A stretch of 52,525 nt of DNA, taken from positions 1 through 52,525 of the forward strand of contig CAJNCJ010000013.1 of assembly GCA_905221235.1 (NCBI GenBank), given 5' to 3'. The translations under genes were made by a program, and so were the position numbers. How positions within the stretch are numbered: position 1 is the stretch's first letter; each line of letters opens with the position of its first letter. The DNA is from a bacterium (GTDB lineage Bacteria > Bacillota > Bacilli > Lactobacillales > Streptococcaceae). The notes beneath the pieces were generated by a model, which was not told the DNA's origin, searched no databases, and saw only the letters and a program-made list of their open reading frames with translations. Below, piece after piece: positions 8,779 to 17,738 of the stretch.

Positions 8779-9695
8779 TGAATCAAGAAGAATTAGCTAA
8801 AAAATTACTTTCTCCCTCAAAGAACTCTCGTCTAGAGAAACTAGGGAAAGGCTTGACCTTTGCCTGTCTGTCTTTGATTGTCATCATTGTGGCTATGATT
8901 TTGATTTTCGTAGCCCAAAAAGGTTTGTCGACCTTCTTTGTCAATGGGGTCAATATCTTTGATTTCCTATTTGGCCAAACTTGGAATCCTTCAGGTAAAC
9001 AATTTGGTGCCCTTCCTATGATTTTGGGTTCCTTTATTGTCACAATCCTATCAGCCCTTATCGCAACTCCTTTTGCCATTGGTGCAGCAGTCTTTATGAC
9101 CGAAGTTTCACCAAAGGGTGCTAGAATCTTGCAACCAGCCATTGAATTGCTGGTCGGGATTCCTTCAGTCGTCTATGGATTTATCGGTCTGCAGGTCGTA
9201 GTTCCCTTTGTCCGCAGTGTCTTTGGTGGAACTGGTTTTGGGATTTTGTCAGGGATCTTCGTTCTCTTTGTCATGATTTTACCAACGGTAACCTTTATGA
9301 CAACGGACAGCTTGCGTGCGGTGCCTCGTCACTACCGCGAGGCTAGTTTGGCCATGGGAGCCACTCGCTGGCAAACCATCTGGCGCGTGACCTTGAAGGC
9401 AGCGCGTTCAGGAATTTTCACCGCAGTGGTCTTTGGGATGGCGCGTGCCTTTGGTGAGGCCTTGGCCATTCAGATGGTAGTCGGAAACTCAGCCGTTGTC
9501 CCAACTTCATTGACAACACCTGCTGCGACCTTGACCTCTGTTTTGACCATGGGTATCGGAAATACTGTTATGGGAACTGTCGATAATAACGTTCTCTGGT
9601 CACTGGCCTTAGTCTTGCTTTTGATGAGTTTGGCCTTCAACAGTGTGATTAAATTGATTACGAAAGAAAGAGGAAAGAAAAACTATGCACGCTAA
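8778..9695 (+). CDS. pstC: Phosphate ABC transporter permease PstC
   Basis: A 305-residue polytopic permease with about six membrane segments. The first is at residues 24-48, and a large extracytoplasmic loop with FGQTWNPSGKQFGALP follows. The EAA-type cytoplasmic loop that contacts PstB is visible as REASLAMGATRWQTIWRVTL near residues 187-206. It forms the transmembrane heterodimer with PstA. Its start shares one base with the pstS stop, and its last 11 bases overlap pstA, so expression is coupled. Confidence 0.93.
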   Translation: MNQEELAKKLLSPSKNSRLEKLGKGLTFACLSLIVIIVAMILIFVAQKGLSTFFVNGVNIFDFLFGQTWNPSGKQFGALPMILGSFIVTILSALIATPFAIGAAVFMTEVSPKGARILQPAIELLVGIPSVVYGFIGLQVVVPFVRSVFGGTGFGILSGIFVLFVMILPTVTFMTTDSLRAVPRHYREASLAMGATRWQTIWRVTLKAARSGIFTAVVFGMARAFGEALAIQMVVGNSAVVPTSLTTPAATLTSVLTMGIGNTVMGTVDNNVLWSLALVLLLMSLAFNSVIKLITKERGKKNYAR

Positions 9696-10569
9696 GAAAT
9701 TAGATAAAATTGCAACAGCTGTCCTCTACTCGATTGCAGGAATCATCGTTGCCATCTTGGCATCCTTGATTCTTTATATCTTGGTTCGTGGTTTGCCCCA
9801 CATCTCTTGGTCTTTCTTGACTGGCAAATCATCTTCTTACCAAGCAGGTGGAGGGATTGGAATTCAGCTCTATAATTCCTTCTTCCTTTTGGTTATTACC
9901 TTGATTATCTCTGTGCCTTTATCTATGGGGGCTGGGATTTTCCTAGCTGAATATGCTAAAAAAGGTCCTGTAACCAACTTTGTCAGAACCTGTATTGAAA
10001 TCTTGTCTTCACTCCCATCAGTGGTTGTGGGTCTCTTTGGTTACTTGATCTTTGTAGTTCAGTTTGAGTATGGATTTTCAATCATTTCAGGTGCCTTGGC
10101 CTTGACAGTCTTTAACCTGCCTCAGATGACGCGTAATGTTGAAGACAGCTTGAAACACGTTCACCATACGCAACGTGAGGCTGGTCTGGCTCTTGGGATT
10201 TCTCGTTGGGAGACAGTGGTCCATGTGGTCATTCCAGAAGCCCTTCCAGGCATTGTGACTGGAGTCGTCTTGGCCTCTGGTCGTATCTTTGGTGAGGCAG
10301 CAGCTCTTATCTATACAGCAGGACAATCCGCTCCAGCCCTAGACTGGTCTAACTGGAATATTCTCAGTGTGACGAGTCCAATCTCTATCTTCCGTCAAGC
10401 AGAAACCTTGGCTGTCCACATCTGGAAAGTCAATAGCGAAGGAACTATTCCAGATGGAACTATCGTATCAGCAGGTTCTGCCGCCGTGCTCCTCATCTTT
10501 ATCCTCATCTTTAACTTTGGAGCTCGCAAACTCGGAAGCTACCTACATAAGAAATTAACCGCTGCCTAA
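9685..10569 (+). CDS. pstA: Phosphate ABC transporter permease PstA
   Basis: A 294-residue permease, partner of PstC, with about six hydrophobic segments beginning at residue 13 (YSIAGIIVAILASLILYILV). The coupling loop REAGLALGISRWETVVHVVI sits near residue 160, and the loop region WSFLTGKSSSYQAGGGIG near residues 38-55 is typical of PstA. It starts within the end of pstC and is followed 10 bp later by pstB, with AAAGGAGAAG as ribosome-binding site for that gene. Confidence 0.93.
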   Translation: MHAKKLDKIATAVLYSIAGIIVAILASLILYILVRGLPHISWSFLTGKSSSYQAGGGIGIQLYNSFFLLVITLIISVPLSMGAGIFLAEYAKKGPVTNFVRTCIEILSSLPSVVVGLFGYLIFVVQFEYGFSIISGALALTVFNLPQMTRNVEDSLKHVHHTQREAGLALGISRWETVVHVVIPEALPGIVTGVVLASGRIFGEAAALIYTAGQSAPALDWSNWNILSVTSPISIFRQAETLAVHIWKVNSEGTIPDGTIVSAGSAAVLLIFILIFNFGARKLGSYLHKKLTAA

Positions 10570-10579
10570 AGGAGAAGCC

Positions 10580-11383
10580 ATGTCAAAATATAATTGGGAT
10601 GAAAAGCATATCATCACCTTTCCTGAAGAGAAAGTGGCCCTCTCTACTAAGGATTTACATGTTTACTACGGTAAAAAAGAATCCATCAAGGGCATCGATA
10701 TGCAATTTGAAAAAAATAAAATTACAGCCTTAATTGGTCCTTCTGGTTCAGGAAAATCAACCTACCTGCGCAGTCTCAACCGGATGAATGATACTATTGA
10801 TATTGCCAAGGTCACAGGTCAAATCCTCTATCAAGGAATTGATGTTAACCGTCCAGAAATCAATGTCTATGAGATGCGTAAGCACATCGGAATGGTCTTC
10901 CAACGACCAAATCCCTTTGCCAAGTCTATCTACCGCAATATCACTTTTGCCCATGAACGTGCAGGGGTTAAAGATAAGCAAGTCTTGGATGAAATTGTGG
11001 AAACTTCTCTTCGTCAGGCTGCCCTTTGGGACCAGGTCAAAGACGATTTGCACAAGTCAGCCTTGACTTTATCAGGTGGTCAGCAGCAACGTCTCTGTAT
11101 CGCTCGTGCTATTTCGGTCAAGCCAGATATTCTCTTGATGGATGAGCCAGCGTCAGCCTTGGATCCGATTGCGACAGCCCAGCTGGAAGAAACTATGCTG
11201 GAATTGAAGAAGGATTTCACCATCATCATCGTAACCCACAGTATGCAGCAGGCTGCGCGTGCTAGTGACTACACAGGATTTTTCTACTTGGGTGACTTGA
11301 TTGAGTATGATAAGACCTCTAATATTTTCCAAAATGCCAAACTACAGTCAACTAATGACTACGTAACAGGCCACTTTGGTTAG
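10580..11383 (+). CDS. pstB: Phosphate ABC transporter ATPase PstB (first copy)
   Basis: A 267-residue ABC ATPase. Walker A is G53-PSGSGKST, the Q-loop is VFQRPNPF, the signature is LSGGQQQR, Walker B is ILLMDEPASALDP and the H-loop is VTH220SMQQA, so all catalytic elements are present. The N-terminal extension of about 20 residues before the ATPase core is longer than in the second copy. It powers phosphate import through PstCA, probably as a heterodimer with the next gene product. The intergenic gap to the second pstB is 12 bp. Confidence 0.93.
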   Translation: MSKYNWDEKHIITFPEEKVALSTKDLHVYYGKKESIKGIDMQFEKNKITALIGPSGSGKSTYLRSLNRMNDTIDIAKVTGQILYQGIDVNRPEINVYEMRKHIGMVFQRPNPFAKSIYRNITFAHERAGVKDKQVLDEIVETSLRQAALWDQVKDDLHKSALTLSGGQQQRLCIARAISVKPDILLMDEPASALDPIATAQLEETMLELKKDFTIIIVTHSMQQAARASDYTGFFYLGDLIEYDKTSNIFQNAKLQSTNDYVTGHFG

Positions 11384-11395
11384 AAAGGAAACAGT

Positions 11396-12154
11396 ATGAC
11401 AGAAGCGATTTTACAGGTGTCAGACCTGTCCGTTTACTATAATCAAAAAAAAGCCTTGAATAGTGTTTCCCTATCTTTCCAACCTAAGGAAATTACAGCC
11501 TTGATTGGTCCATCTGGATCAGGGAAGTCAACCCTTCTCAAGGCTATTAACCGCATGGGAGATCTCAATCCAGAGGTTACTACAACTGGTTCAGTGGTTT
11601 ACAACGGCCACAATATTTACAGTCCGCGTACAGATACAGTTGAATTGCGTAAGGAAATCGGTATGGTTTTCCAACAACCCAATCCTTTCCCTATGTCCAT
11701 CTACGAAAATGTTGTCTACGGGCTTCGTATCAATGGAGTGAAGGACAAGCAGGTTCTGGATGAAGCGGTGGAAAAAGCCTTGCAACGTGCTTCTATCTGG
11801 GATGAGGTCAAGGACCGCCTGCATGATTCAGCTATCGGGCTTTCAGGTGGACAACAGCAACGTGTCTGTGTTGCCCGTGTCTTGGCAACCAGTCCTAAAA
11901 TCATTCTCTTGGATGAACCGACTTCTGCCTTGGACCCTATCTCTGCTGGTAAGATTGAGGAAACCTTGTATGGGCTAAAAAATAAATACACCATGCTCTT
12001 GGTTACACGTTCCATGCAACAAGCCTCTCGTATCTCTGACAAGACAGGATTTTTCCTAGATGGAGATTTGATTGAGTTTAACGATACCAAGAAGATGTTC
12101 CTCAACCCACAACACAAGGAAACAGAAGATTATATTTCAGGAAAATTTGGATAA
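11396..12154 (+). CDS. pstB: Phosphate ABC transporter ATPase PstB (second copy, H-loop His replaced)
   Basis: A 252-residue ABC ATPase, paralogous to the preceding gene. Walker A (G38-PSGSGKST), Q-loop VFQQPNPF, signature LSGGQQQR and Walker [14 protein letters not shown] are intact. The H-loop reads LLVTR205SMQQAS, where the first copy and nearly all ABC ATPases have His. The codon is CGT at 12008-12010. The switch histidine positions the gamma phosphate, so the site it contributes to may be degenerate. I infer an asymmetric PstB1/PstB2 dimer with one full-strength site. The gene has AGAAAGGAAAC before its ATG and is followed 8 bp later by phoU. Confidence 0.92.
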   Translation: MTEAILQVSDLSVYYNQKKALNSVSLSFQPKEITALIGPSGSGKSTLLKAINRMGDLNPEVTTTGSVVYNGHNIYSPRTDTVELRKEIGMVFQQPNPFPMSIYENVVYGLRINGVKDKQVLDEAVEKALQRASIWDEVKDRLHDSAIGLSGGQQQRVCVARVLATSPKIILLDEPTSALDPISAGKIEETLYGLKNKYTMLLVTRSMQQASRISDKTGFFLDGDLIEFNDTKKMFLNPQHKETEDYISGKFG

Positions 12155-12162
12155 GGAGATAA

Positions 12163-12819
12163 ATGATGTTACGTTCTCAATTTGAAGAAGATTTAGAGAA
12201 ATTGCACAACCAGTTCTACGCTATGGGACAAGAAGTGCTATCCCAAATCAATCGTACAGTGCGTGCCTTTGTTACGCATGACCGTGATTTGGCCAAGGAA
12301 GTCATCGAAGACGATGCAGAAGTAAATGAATACGAAGTGAAATTGGAGAAGAAATCATTTGAAATGATTGCCCTCCAACAACCGGTTTCTCAAGACTTGC
12401 GTACAGTTCTAACCGTCTTGAAGGCCGTGTCTGACTTGGAACGTATGGGTGACCATGCGGTGTCAATCGCAAAAGCAACTATTCGGATGAAGGGAGAACA
12501 ACGCATCCCAGCTGTTGAAGAAGAAATCAAGAGAATGGGTCGCGATGTCAAAAACTTCGTCGAAGCAGCCCTTGACCTCTATCTTAATGCGTCAGTGGAT
12601 CAGGCCTATGAGGTAGCAGCTATGGATGAAAAAATCAACCATTACTTTGATAGCATTCGTGACTTGGCTACAGAAGAAATCAAGAAAAATCCTGATGCCA
12701 TTGTTACAGGTCGTGATTACTTCCAAGTGATTGCCTTCTTGGAACGCATTGGAGACTATGCCAAGAATATCTGTGAATGGGTTGTTTACTTTGAAACAGG
12801 TAAGATTGTCGAACTATAA
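12163..12819 (+). CDS. phoU: Phosphate signalling/transport regulator PhoU
   Basis: A 218-residue all-helical protein of two PhoU three-helix domains. The metal-cluster motifs are seen as SDLERMGDHAVSIAK (residues about 90-104) and AFLERIGDYAKNICEW near residue 190, both of the E-R-x-x-D-x-x-x-N/S type. PhoU restrains phosphate uptake and links Pst to phosphate signalling. Two ATG codons in tandem (12163 and 12166) follow AAGGAG; either may be used. A hairpin terminator 20 bp downstream closes the operon. No PnpRS/PhoPR-type two-component genes are in this window. Confidence 0.93.
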   Translation: MMLRSQFEEDLEKLHNQFYAMGQEVLSQINRTVRAFVTHDRDLAKEVIEDDAEVNEYEVKLEKKSFEMIALQQPVSQDLRTVLTVLKAVSDLERMGDHAVSIAKATIRMKGEQRIPAVEEEIKRMGRDVKNFVEAALDLYLNASVDQAYEVAAMDEKINHYFDSIRDLATEEIKKNPDAIVTGRDYFQVIAFLERIGDYAKNICEWVVYFETGKIVEL

Positions 12820-12838
12820 AATAGGTTCATTCTGTATA

Positions 12839-12873
12839 AAAAGGAGCTTGAAATCAACTGATAGCTCCTTTTC
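12839..12873 (+). terminator. Terminator of the pst operon
   Basis: AAGGAGCT at 12841 pairs with AGCTCCTT at 12863-12870, loop of 14 bases, followed by TTC and T residues. Confidence 0.75.
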
Positions 12874-12916
12874 TTGAATGAAAAAAATATTTTTAAGATA
12901 AAAATTCAAAAAACAC

Positions 12917-12945
12917 TTGACAAGTAACTTGGATAGCGTTATAAT
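12917..12945 (+). promoter_or_regulatory. Consensus promoter of the amino-acid binding lipoprotein gene
   Basis: TTGACA at 12917-12922, 17-bp spacer, TATAAT at 12940-12945: a perfect sigma-70/SigA promoter, 31 bases before the ATG at 12977. Confidence 0.85.
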
Positions 12946-12976
12946 TATACAAAATTAACAGAGAGGTTGTTTATTT

Positions 12977-13792
12977 ATGAAATCAAAAAAATGGATATTT
13001 GTTTTATGTAGTTTTCTTGCAAGTTTCTTCTTAGTAGCTTGCCAGTCAGGTTCGAATGGTTCTCAGTCAGCTGTTGAGGCCATTAAGCAAAAAGGGAAAT
13101 TGGTTGTGGCGACCAGTCCTGACTATGCACCTTTTGAATTTCAGTCTTTGGTTGATGGGAAAAATCAGGTAGTCGGTGCGGACATTGACATGGCCCAAGC
13201 TATCGCTGATGAACTTGGGGTGAAGTTGGAAATTTCAAGCATGAGTTTTGACAATGTCTTGACTAGTCTTCAGACTGGTAAAGCCGACCTAGCGGTTGCA
13301 GGAATTAGCGCTACTGATGAGAGAAAAGAAGTCTTTGATTTTTCAATCCCTTACTATGAAAACAAGATTAGTTTCTTGGTTCGTAAGGCTGATGTAGAAA
13401 AATACAAGGATTTAACTAGCCTAGAAAGTGCCAATATTGCAGCCCAAAAAGGAACTGTTCCAGAATCAATGGTCAAGGAACAATTGCCAAAAGCTCAATT
13501 GACTTCCCTAACTAATATGGGAGAAGCTGTTAATGAATTGCAGGCTGGAAAAGTAGATGCTGTTCACATGGATGAGCCTGTTGCTCTTAGCTATGCTGCT
13601 AAAAATGCAGACCTAGCTGTCGCAACTGTCAGCTTGAAGATGAAGGACGGCGAAGCCAATGCAGTTGCCCTTAGAAAAAATAGTGCTGATTTGAAAGAAG
13701 TGGTGGATAAGGTCATCCAAAAACTCAAGGATGAAGGAACTTACCAAAGCTATCTTGAAAAAGCGGCAAGCCTAACAGAAGTTGAAGAATAA
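12977..13792 (+). CDS. Amino-acid ABC transporter substrate-binding lipoprotein (orphan)
   Basis: A 271-residue family-3 solute-binding protein. The signal peptide ends at lipobox L-V-A-C22. The mature domain begins GKLVVATSPDYAPFEF, then VGADIDMAQAIADELGVKLE, the family-3 core that binds polar amino acids, and has the AVAGISATDERKEVFDFS hinge strand. It stands alone with its own perfect promoter and a terminator, without permease or ATPase beside it. From memory the pneumococcal counterpart next to phoU was linked with arginine uptake through an unlinked permease/ATPase pair; the pair at 44962-46379 is the obvious candidate partner. Substrate is therefore inferred, not read. Confidence 0.85.
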   Translation: MKSKKWIFVLCSFLASFFLVACQSGSNGSQSAVEAIKQKGKLVVATSPDYAPFEFQSLVDGKNQVVGADIDMAQAIADELGVKLEISSMSFDNVLTSLQTGKADLAVAGISATDERKEVFDFSIPYYENKISFLVRKADVEKYKDLTSLESANIAAQKGTVPESMVKEQLPKAQLTSLTNMGEAVNELQAGKVDAVHMDEPVALSYAAKNADLAVATVSLKMKDGEANAVALRKNSADLKEVVDKVIQKLKDEGTYQSYLEKAASLTEVEE

Positions 13793-13795
13793 GAA

Positions 13796-13831
13796 AAAGC
13801 AGAGTTGGAGATCATTCCAATTCTGCTTTTA
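13796..13831. terminator. Bidirectional terminator between binding protein and MocR genes
   Basis: AAAGCAGAGTTGGA pairs with TTCCAATTCTGCTTT, with A residues before and T residues after, so it can work on both strands. It overlaps the last codons and stop of the minus-strand gene. Confidence 0.75.
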
Positions 13832-15083
13832 AATAGTTTAAAACCTTTTCCAGATTGTCTAGGGACACCTTGGCAAATTGATAAGGACAGGTACTCAAGT
13901 AAGCCTCCTCAAAGAAATCTAAATCTAGTTGGCTATGCTTGAGACTGGCAATTTTAGGATACTGTCGTAGGTCTAGCAATACACCATCGTGAAGAGGAAA
14001 ATGAGGAAGGGGGCAAGGAAATTTAGCTAACCTTTCCTCGATTTGTTTTTGGTAAGCTTCCTGATTGGACAAGCGAGTCAAACGGTTTTTCTCAAACAGT
14101 TGACTGTCTATATAGAGTGACAGGGCCTTTTGCATGATGAGATTGCTGTCGTAGTCTAGGATATTTTTGTAGGCCACAAAGGCTTCTTTGATAGCATTTG
14201 GCAGAATAAGTGCCGTAATCCGCAGGGCTGGAAAGAGGCTGGTTGAGAAGGACTTGATGTAAATGACCCTCTCCTCTGTATCCAGATAGTGGAAGGTCTG
14301 GCCCTTTTTAGAGTCCAAATCCCCCAGATAGTCGTCCTCTACGATATAGACTCCATACTTGGCAGCTAAGTCAAGAATAGCTCGTTTGTCCTGCTCAGAA
14401 TAGGAATGCCCCAGAGGATAGTGAAAGCGTGGAATAGTATAGAAAAACTTAATCTTTCCTGTCTTGAAATAGCGCTCCAGCTCCTCCAAGTCAATCCCAT
14501 CAATGCCTCGTTCAATTGTTTGATAGTCCAAGCTCTGAGCAATCAAGAGACGGTTCATTCGATGGTAGGTCGGCTGTTCCACCAAGATTTCCTTGGCTTG
14601 ACTAGGAAAGGAAATTTGAGAGAGGATAAAAAGGGCTTGTTGGGTTCCAGAAGTCAGTACCAGTTGGTCAGCCTTGCAGTAGAGGGCTTGCTCAAAGAGC
14701 AGTTTGTGAATGGACTGTCTTAGGTCTTCTAATCCTTCTTGATTGTCATAGTAGTTGAAGAGGTAGTTTTCTCGGCCAATCAAGGTTTCATTGACACAGA
14801 GTCGGAAATCGTCATAGGCGCTGGCATGTTCGTCCGTAACCTCGATTTCTAGGTCCTGATGTTGCCCTTGTTCTAAGACATAGTAGCCACTCTGGGGCTT
14901 GGCATAGAGGTATTGCTCGTGCCGTAATTCAAGCAGGGCTCGTTGAATGGTATCCTTGCTACAGTGAAAGTCAAGGCTCAGTTGACGGATAGAAGGCAGG
15001 CGGCTTCCCGTTGGAAAGCGTCCAGACTCGACACCATTTTTCAGATAGGAAACGACCTCTTGGTACTTGCTTTGTTTCTTCAT
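13812..15083 (-). CDS. MocR-type GntR regulator with aminotransferase-like domain
   Basis: A 423-residue fusion. Residues 5-70 form a GntR winged helix (KYQEVVSYLKNGVESGRFP, LPSIRQLSLDFHCSKDTIQR), and residues 90-423 are a fold-type-I PLP aminotransferase-like domain. The likely PLP lysine is in YIKSFSTSLFP near residue 275, and TSGTQQALFIL is the phosphate-binding start. MocR proteins sense PLP or PLP-amino-acid adducts and usually control divergently transcribed genes. The divergent neighbour here is budA-yhfC, 141 bp away, so those are the first targets to consider. A -10-like TACAAT (complement of 15109-15114) precedes the start. Confidence 0.85.
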   Translation of the reverse strand: MKKQSKYQEVVSYLKNGVESGRFPTGSRLPSIRQLSLDFHCSKDTIQRALLELRHEQYLYAKPQSGYYVLEQGQHQDLEIEVTDEHASAYDDFRLCVNETLIGRENYLFNYYDNQEGLEDLRQSIHKLLFEQALYCKADQLVLTSGTQQALFILSQISFPSQAKEILVEQPTYHRMNRLLIAQSLDYQTIERGIDGIDLEELERYFKTGKIKFFYTIPRFHYPLGHSYSEQDKRAILDLAAKYGVYIVEDDYLGDLDSKKGQTFHYLDTEERVIYIKSFSTSLFPALRITALILPNAIKEAFVAYKNILDYDSNLIMQKALSLYIDSQLFEKNRLTRLSNQEAYQKQIEERLAKFPCPLPHFPLHDGVLLDLRQYPKIASLKHSQLDLDFFEEAYLSTCPYQFAKVSLDNLEKVLNYLKAELE

Positions 15084-15157
15084 TCCAGACCTCCCTTGAT
15101 TTTGTTACATTGTACCCTTTTTTTTTCTTCTTGGCAATGTCTAGGGTGTTTCTCTCG

Positions 15158-15186
15158 TTCACATCTAAGGCCAAATGTGGTATACT
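15158..15186 (+). promoter_or_regulatory. Promoter of budA
   Basis: TTCACA at 15158-15163, 17-bp spacer and TATACT at 15181-15186 preceded by TGG (extended -10). It lies in the region shared with the divergent MocR gene. Confidence 0.65.
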
Positions 15187-15224
15187 TAGGAGTAACATTT
15201 ATAGAATATCAGACAAGAAAGAGA

Positions 15225-15956
15225 ATGGATAAGAACGTGCAGGAACCAGTGAAATTATTTCAATACAATACCCTTGGAGCCTTGATGGCTGGCCTTTATG
15301 GTGGTACCATGACAGTAGGAGAATTGCTAGAGCATGGTGATCTTGGTTTGGGAACCTTGGATTCCATTGATGGAGAATTGATTGTCTTGGATGGCAAGGC
15401 TTATCAGGCCAAGGGATCAGGAGAGCAACCAGAGATTGTGGAAGTATCACCAGATGCCCTTATTCCTTACGCAGCAGTGGTACCGCATCAGGCAGAAGTC
15501 ATTTTCCGCCAGCGCTTTGAGATGACAGACAAGGAATTGGAAGAACGAATTGAGTCTTATTACGACGGGGAAAATCTTTTCCGCTCGATCAAGATTCGTG
15601 GGGAATTTTCACATATGCATGTGCGCATGATTCCCAAGTCGACACCAGATACCAAGTTTGCTGAGGTCGCAACCCATCAGCCTGAGTATAGTCGAGACAA
15701 TGTGGCAGGAACCATCGTTGGTTTCTGGACACCAGAGATTTTCCATGGAGTCAGTGTGGCAGGCTACCATCTGCACTTCATCTCAGATGATTTGACCTTC
15801 GGTGGGCATGTCATGGACTTTGTCATCAAGGAAGGGATTATCGAGGTGGGAGCGGTTGACCAGTTGGACCAACGTTTTCCGGTACAAGATCGTCAATACT
15901 TGTTTGCTAAGTTCAATGTTGACGAGATGAAAAAAGATATTGAAAAGGCGGAATAG
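15225..15956 (+). CDS. budA: Alpha-acetolactate decarboxylase
   Basis: A 243-residue enzyme converting acetolactate to acetoin with loss of CO2, in the cytoplasm. Diagnostic features are LFQYNTLGALMAGLYGGTMT near the N-terminus, TIGxFHGVSVAG-like substrate loop WTPEIFHGVSVAG, and the zinc ligands in GYHLHFISDD with GGHVMDF. It drains pyruvate to neutral acetoin and also limits acetolactate, linking to branched-chain amino acid synthesis. The frame is open far upstream across the MocR gene, but the ATG at 15225 matches the family N-terminus and lies 38 bases after an extended -10. It is followed after 9 bp by the YhfC gene. Confidence 0.93.
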   Translation: MDKNVQEPVKLFQYNTLGALMAGLYGGTMTVGELLEHGDLGLGTLDSIDGELIVLDGKAYQAKGSGEQPEIVEVSPDALIPYAAVVPHQAEVIFRQRFEMTDKELEERIESYYDGENLFRSIKIRGEFSHMHVRMIPKSTPDTKFAEVATHQPEYSRDNVAGTIVGFWTPEIFHGVSVAGYHLHFISDDLTFGGHVMDFVIKEGIIEVGAVDQLDQRFPVQDRQYLFAKFNVDEMKKDIEKAE

Positions 15957-15965
15957 GAGAAGAAA

Positions 15966-16718
15966 ATGACCATTCATATCATTATTACCATGTTGCTGTT
16001 GCTGGCTTTCTTGATCGGAAGCATTTGGTATGCCAAAAAGAAATACCAGATCAATCTAGCTGTCTTGGGCTTGGGGGCTGTCGCCTTCTTTGTCTCTTCA
16101 CAGATTTTAGAAAAACTGGTGCATATCTTGGTTTTGCACCCTCAAAAAGACGGCAGTATTGCCCTCTTGCAAGACCACCCGCTTCTCTACATCCTCTATG
16201 GCCTAGCCATGGCAGCATTTTTTGAGGAAACTGCTCGTCTTATTTTCTTCAAATGGTTGGAGAAAAAGAGAAGTTTGGAAAAGGCAGATGCCTTGGCCTA
16301 TGGACTGGGGCATGGTGGCTTGGAATTGATTTTCCTCGGTATCACCAGTTTGATCAATCTCTACATCGTGCTTTCAGCAGTTCAAACTCAGGATCCACAG
16401 GTTATGAAATTGCTGTCTGAAAATATGTTGAAAACCATCCAGTCGCTGTCTATCTGGCAGATTTATTTGCTTGGTTTTGAACGGATTTTGGCTCTAGGAT
16501 TCCAATTGTTGTTGACAGTTTGGGTTTACCAAGCTGTTCGCCAGAAGAAATGGCCTTATCTCCTAGCAGCTTATGGCCTACATGCCTTCTTTGACCTGGC
16601 ACCATCTCTAGTCCAAGTAGGTTGGTTGACAAGTCCAGTCTTGGTTGAAGTTATTCTACTAGTTGAACTGATCCTAGTTGCCTATGGAACCAAGGCAATC
16701 TTTTGCAAAAAATCATAA
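15966..16718 (+). CDS. YhfC family glutamic-type intramembrane protease-like protein
   Basis: A 250-residue protein with about seven or eight hydrophobic segments. The conserved segments of the YhfC family (relative of PrsW/CPBP membrane proteases) are AFFEETARLIFF near residue 85 with tandem glutamates, GLGHGGLELIF near residue 118 and ALHAFFD-type YGLHAFFDLAP near residue 205, giving the E-E, H and H-x-x-x-D residues of the predicted active site within the membrane. Substrates are unknown. It is coupled to budA with GGAGAAG before its ATG, and a hairpin terminator overlaps its stop. Confidence 0.82.
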   Translation: MTIHIIITMLLLLAFLIGSIWYAKKKYQINLAVLGLGAVAFFVSSQILEKLVHILVLHPQKDGSIALLQDHPLLYILYGLAMAAFFEETARLIFFKWLEKKRSLEKADALAYGLGHGGLELIFLGITSLINLYIVLSAVQTQDPQVMKLLSENMLKTIQSLSIWQIYLLGFERILALGFQLLLTVWVYQAVRQKKWPYLLAAYGLHAFFDLAPSLVQVGWLTSPVLVEVILLVELILVAYGTKAIFCKKS

Positions 16719-16745
16719 GAAAAAGGGGGAAACCTCTTTTTCTTA
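16715..16745 (+). terminator. Terminator after budA-yhfC
   Basis: ATAAGAAAAAG pairs with CTTTTTCTTAT around a GGGGAAACCT loop region. The A-rich and T-rich arms make it usable as a T-tailed terminator. Confidence 0.65.
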
Positions 16746-16794
16746 TGCAAAATCCAAACAAGGTCTTTTTATGGTCGTCAAATGTCTCTAAAAA

Positions 16795-16803
16795 TGGTAT
16801 AAT
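16795..16803 (+). promoter_or_regulatory. Extended -10 promoter of murB-potABCD
   Basis: TGGTATAAT ends 29 bases before the murB ATG. A weak -35-like TCGTCA lies at 16775-16780. Confidence 0.7.
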
Positions 16804-16832
16804 GGGATGAATTTTGTAAAAGGAAGAGTGAC

Positions 16833-17738
16833 ATGTCTGTAAGAGAAAAAATGCTTGAAATCTTAGAAGGAATTGATATCCGTTTTAAGGAACCCTTGCA
16901 TAGCTATAGTTATACAAAAGTAGGTGGAGAGGCTGATTATCTGGTCTTTCCGCGAAATCGTTTTGAGTTGGCGCGCGTTGTGAAATTTGCCAACCAAGAA
17001 AATATTCCTTGGATGGTTCTTGGCAATGCCAGCAACATCATCGTTCGTGATGGAGGAATTCGTGGATTTGTCATCTTGTGTGACAAGCTCAATAACGTTT
17101 CCGTTGATGGCTATACTATTGAAGCAGAAGCTGGGGCAAATTTGATTGAAACAACTCGCATTGCCCTTCGTCATAGCTTGACTGGTTTTGAGTTTGCCTG
17201 CGGTATTCCAGGGAGCGTCGGTGGTGCTGTCTTTATGAATGCGGGTGCCTATGGTGGCGAGATTGCCCATATCTTGCAGTCTTGTAAGGTTTTGACCAAG
17301 GATGGAGAAATCGAGACCCTGTCTGTCAAAGACTTGGCTTTTGGTTACCGCCACTCAGCCATTCAGGAGTCAGGTGCGGTTGTCTTGTCAGCTAAATTTG
17401 CCCTTGCTCCGGGGACCCATCAGGTTATCAAGCAAGAAATGGACCGCTTGACGCACCTACGTGAGCTCAAACAACCTTTAGAATACCCATCTTGTGGTTC
17501 AGTCTTTAAACGTCCAGTGGGCCATTTTGCAGGTCAATTAATTTCAGAAGCTGGCTTGAAAGGCTATCGTATCGGTGGAGTAGAAGTGTCTGAAAAGCAC
17601 GCAGGGTTTATGATCAATGTCGCAGACGGAACGGCCCAAGACTACGAGGACTTGATTGAGTCTGTGATTGAAAAAGTCAAGGAGCACTCAGGTGTTACAC
17701 TTGAGAGAGAAGTCCGTATCTTGGGTGAAAGCAAGTAG
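16833..17738 (+). CDS. murB: UDP-N-acetylenolpyruvoylglucosamine reductase MurB
   Basis: A 301-residue FAD flavoenzyme that reduces UDP-GlcNAc-enolpyruvate to UDP-MurNAc, the second step of peptidoglycan precursor synthesis. FAD-binding motifs are [14 protein letters not shown] near residue 68 and [20 protein letters not shown] near residue 128. The catalytic acid is S223 in [11 protein letters not shown], and the short C-terminal form is type IIb-like. AAGGAAGAG precedes the ATG. It is followed by 159 bp without a terminator and then potA, so murB and pot are probably cotranscribed. Confidence 0.95.
   Translation: MSVREKMLEILEGIDIRFKEPLHSYSYTKVGGEADYLVFPRNRFELARVVKFANQENIPWMVLGNASNIIVRDGGIRGFVILCDKLNNVSVDGYTIEAEAGANLIETTRIALRHSLTGFEFACGIPGSVGGAVFMNAGAYGGEIAHILQSCKVLTKDGEIETLSVKDLAFGYRHSAIQESGAVVLSAKFALAPGTHQVIKQEMDRLTHLRELKQPLEYPSCGSVFKRPVGHFAGQLISEAGLKGYRIGGVEVSEKHAGFMINVADGTAQDYEDLIESVIEKVKEHSGVTLEREVRILGESK

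Noticed and set aside
14943..15224. Longer N-terminus for acetolactate decarboxylase
   Set aside because: The extension overlaps the MocR gene and its promoter and has no family similarity; the ATG at 15225 has a suitable promoter.
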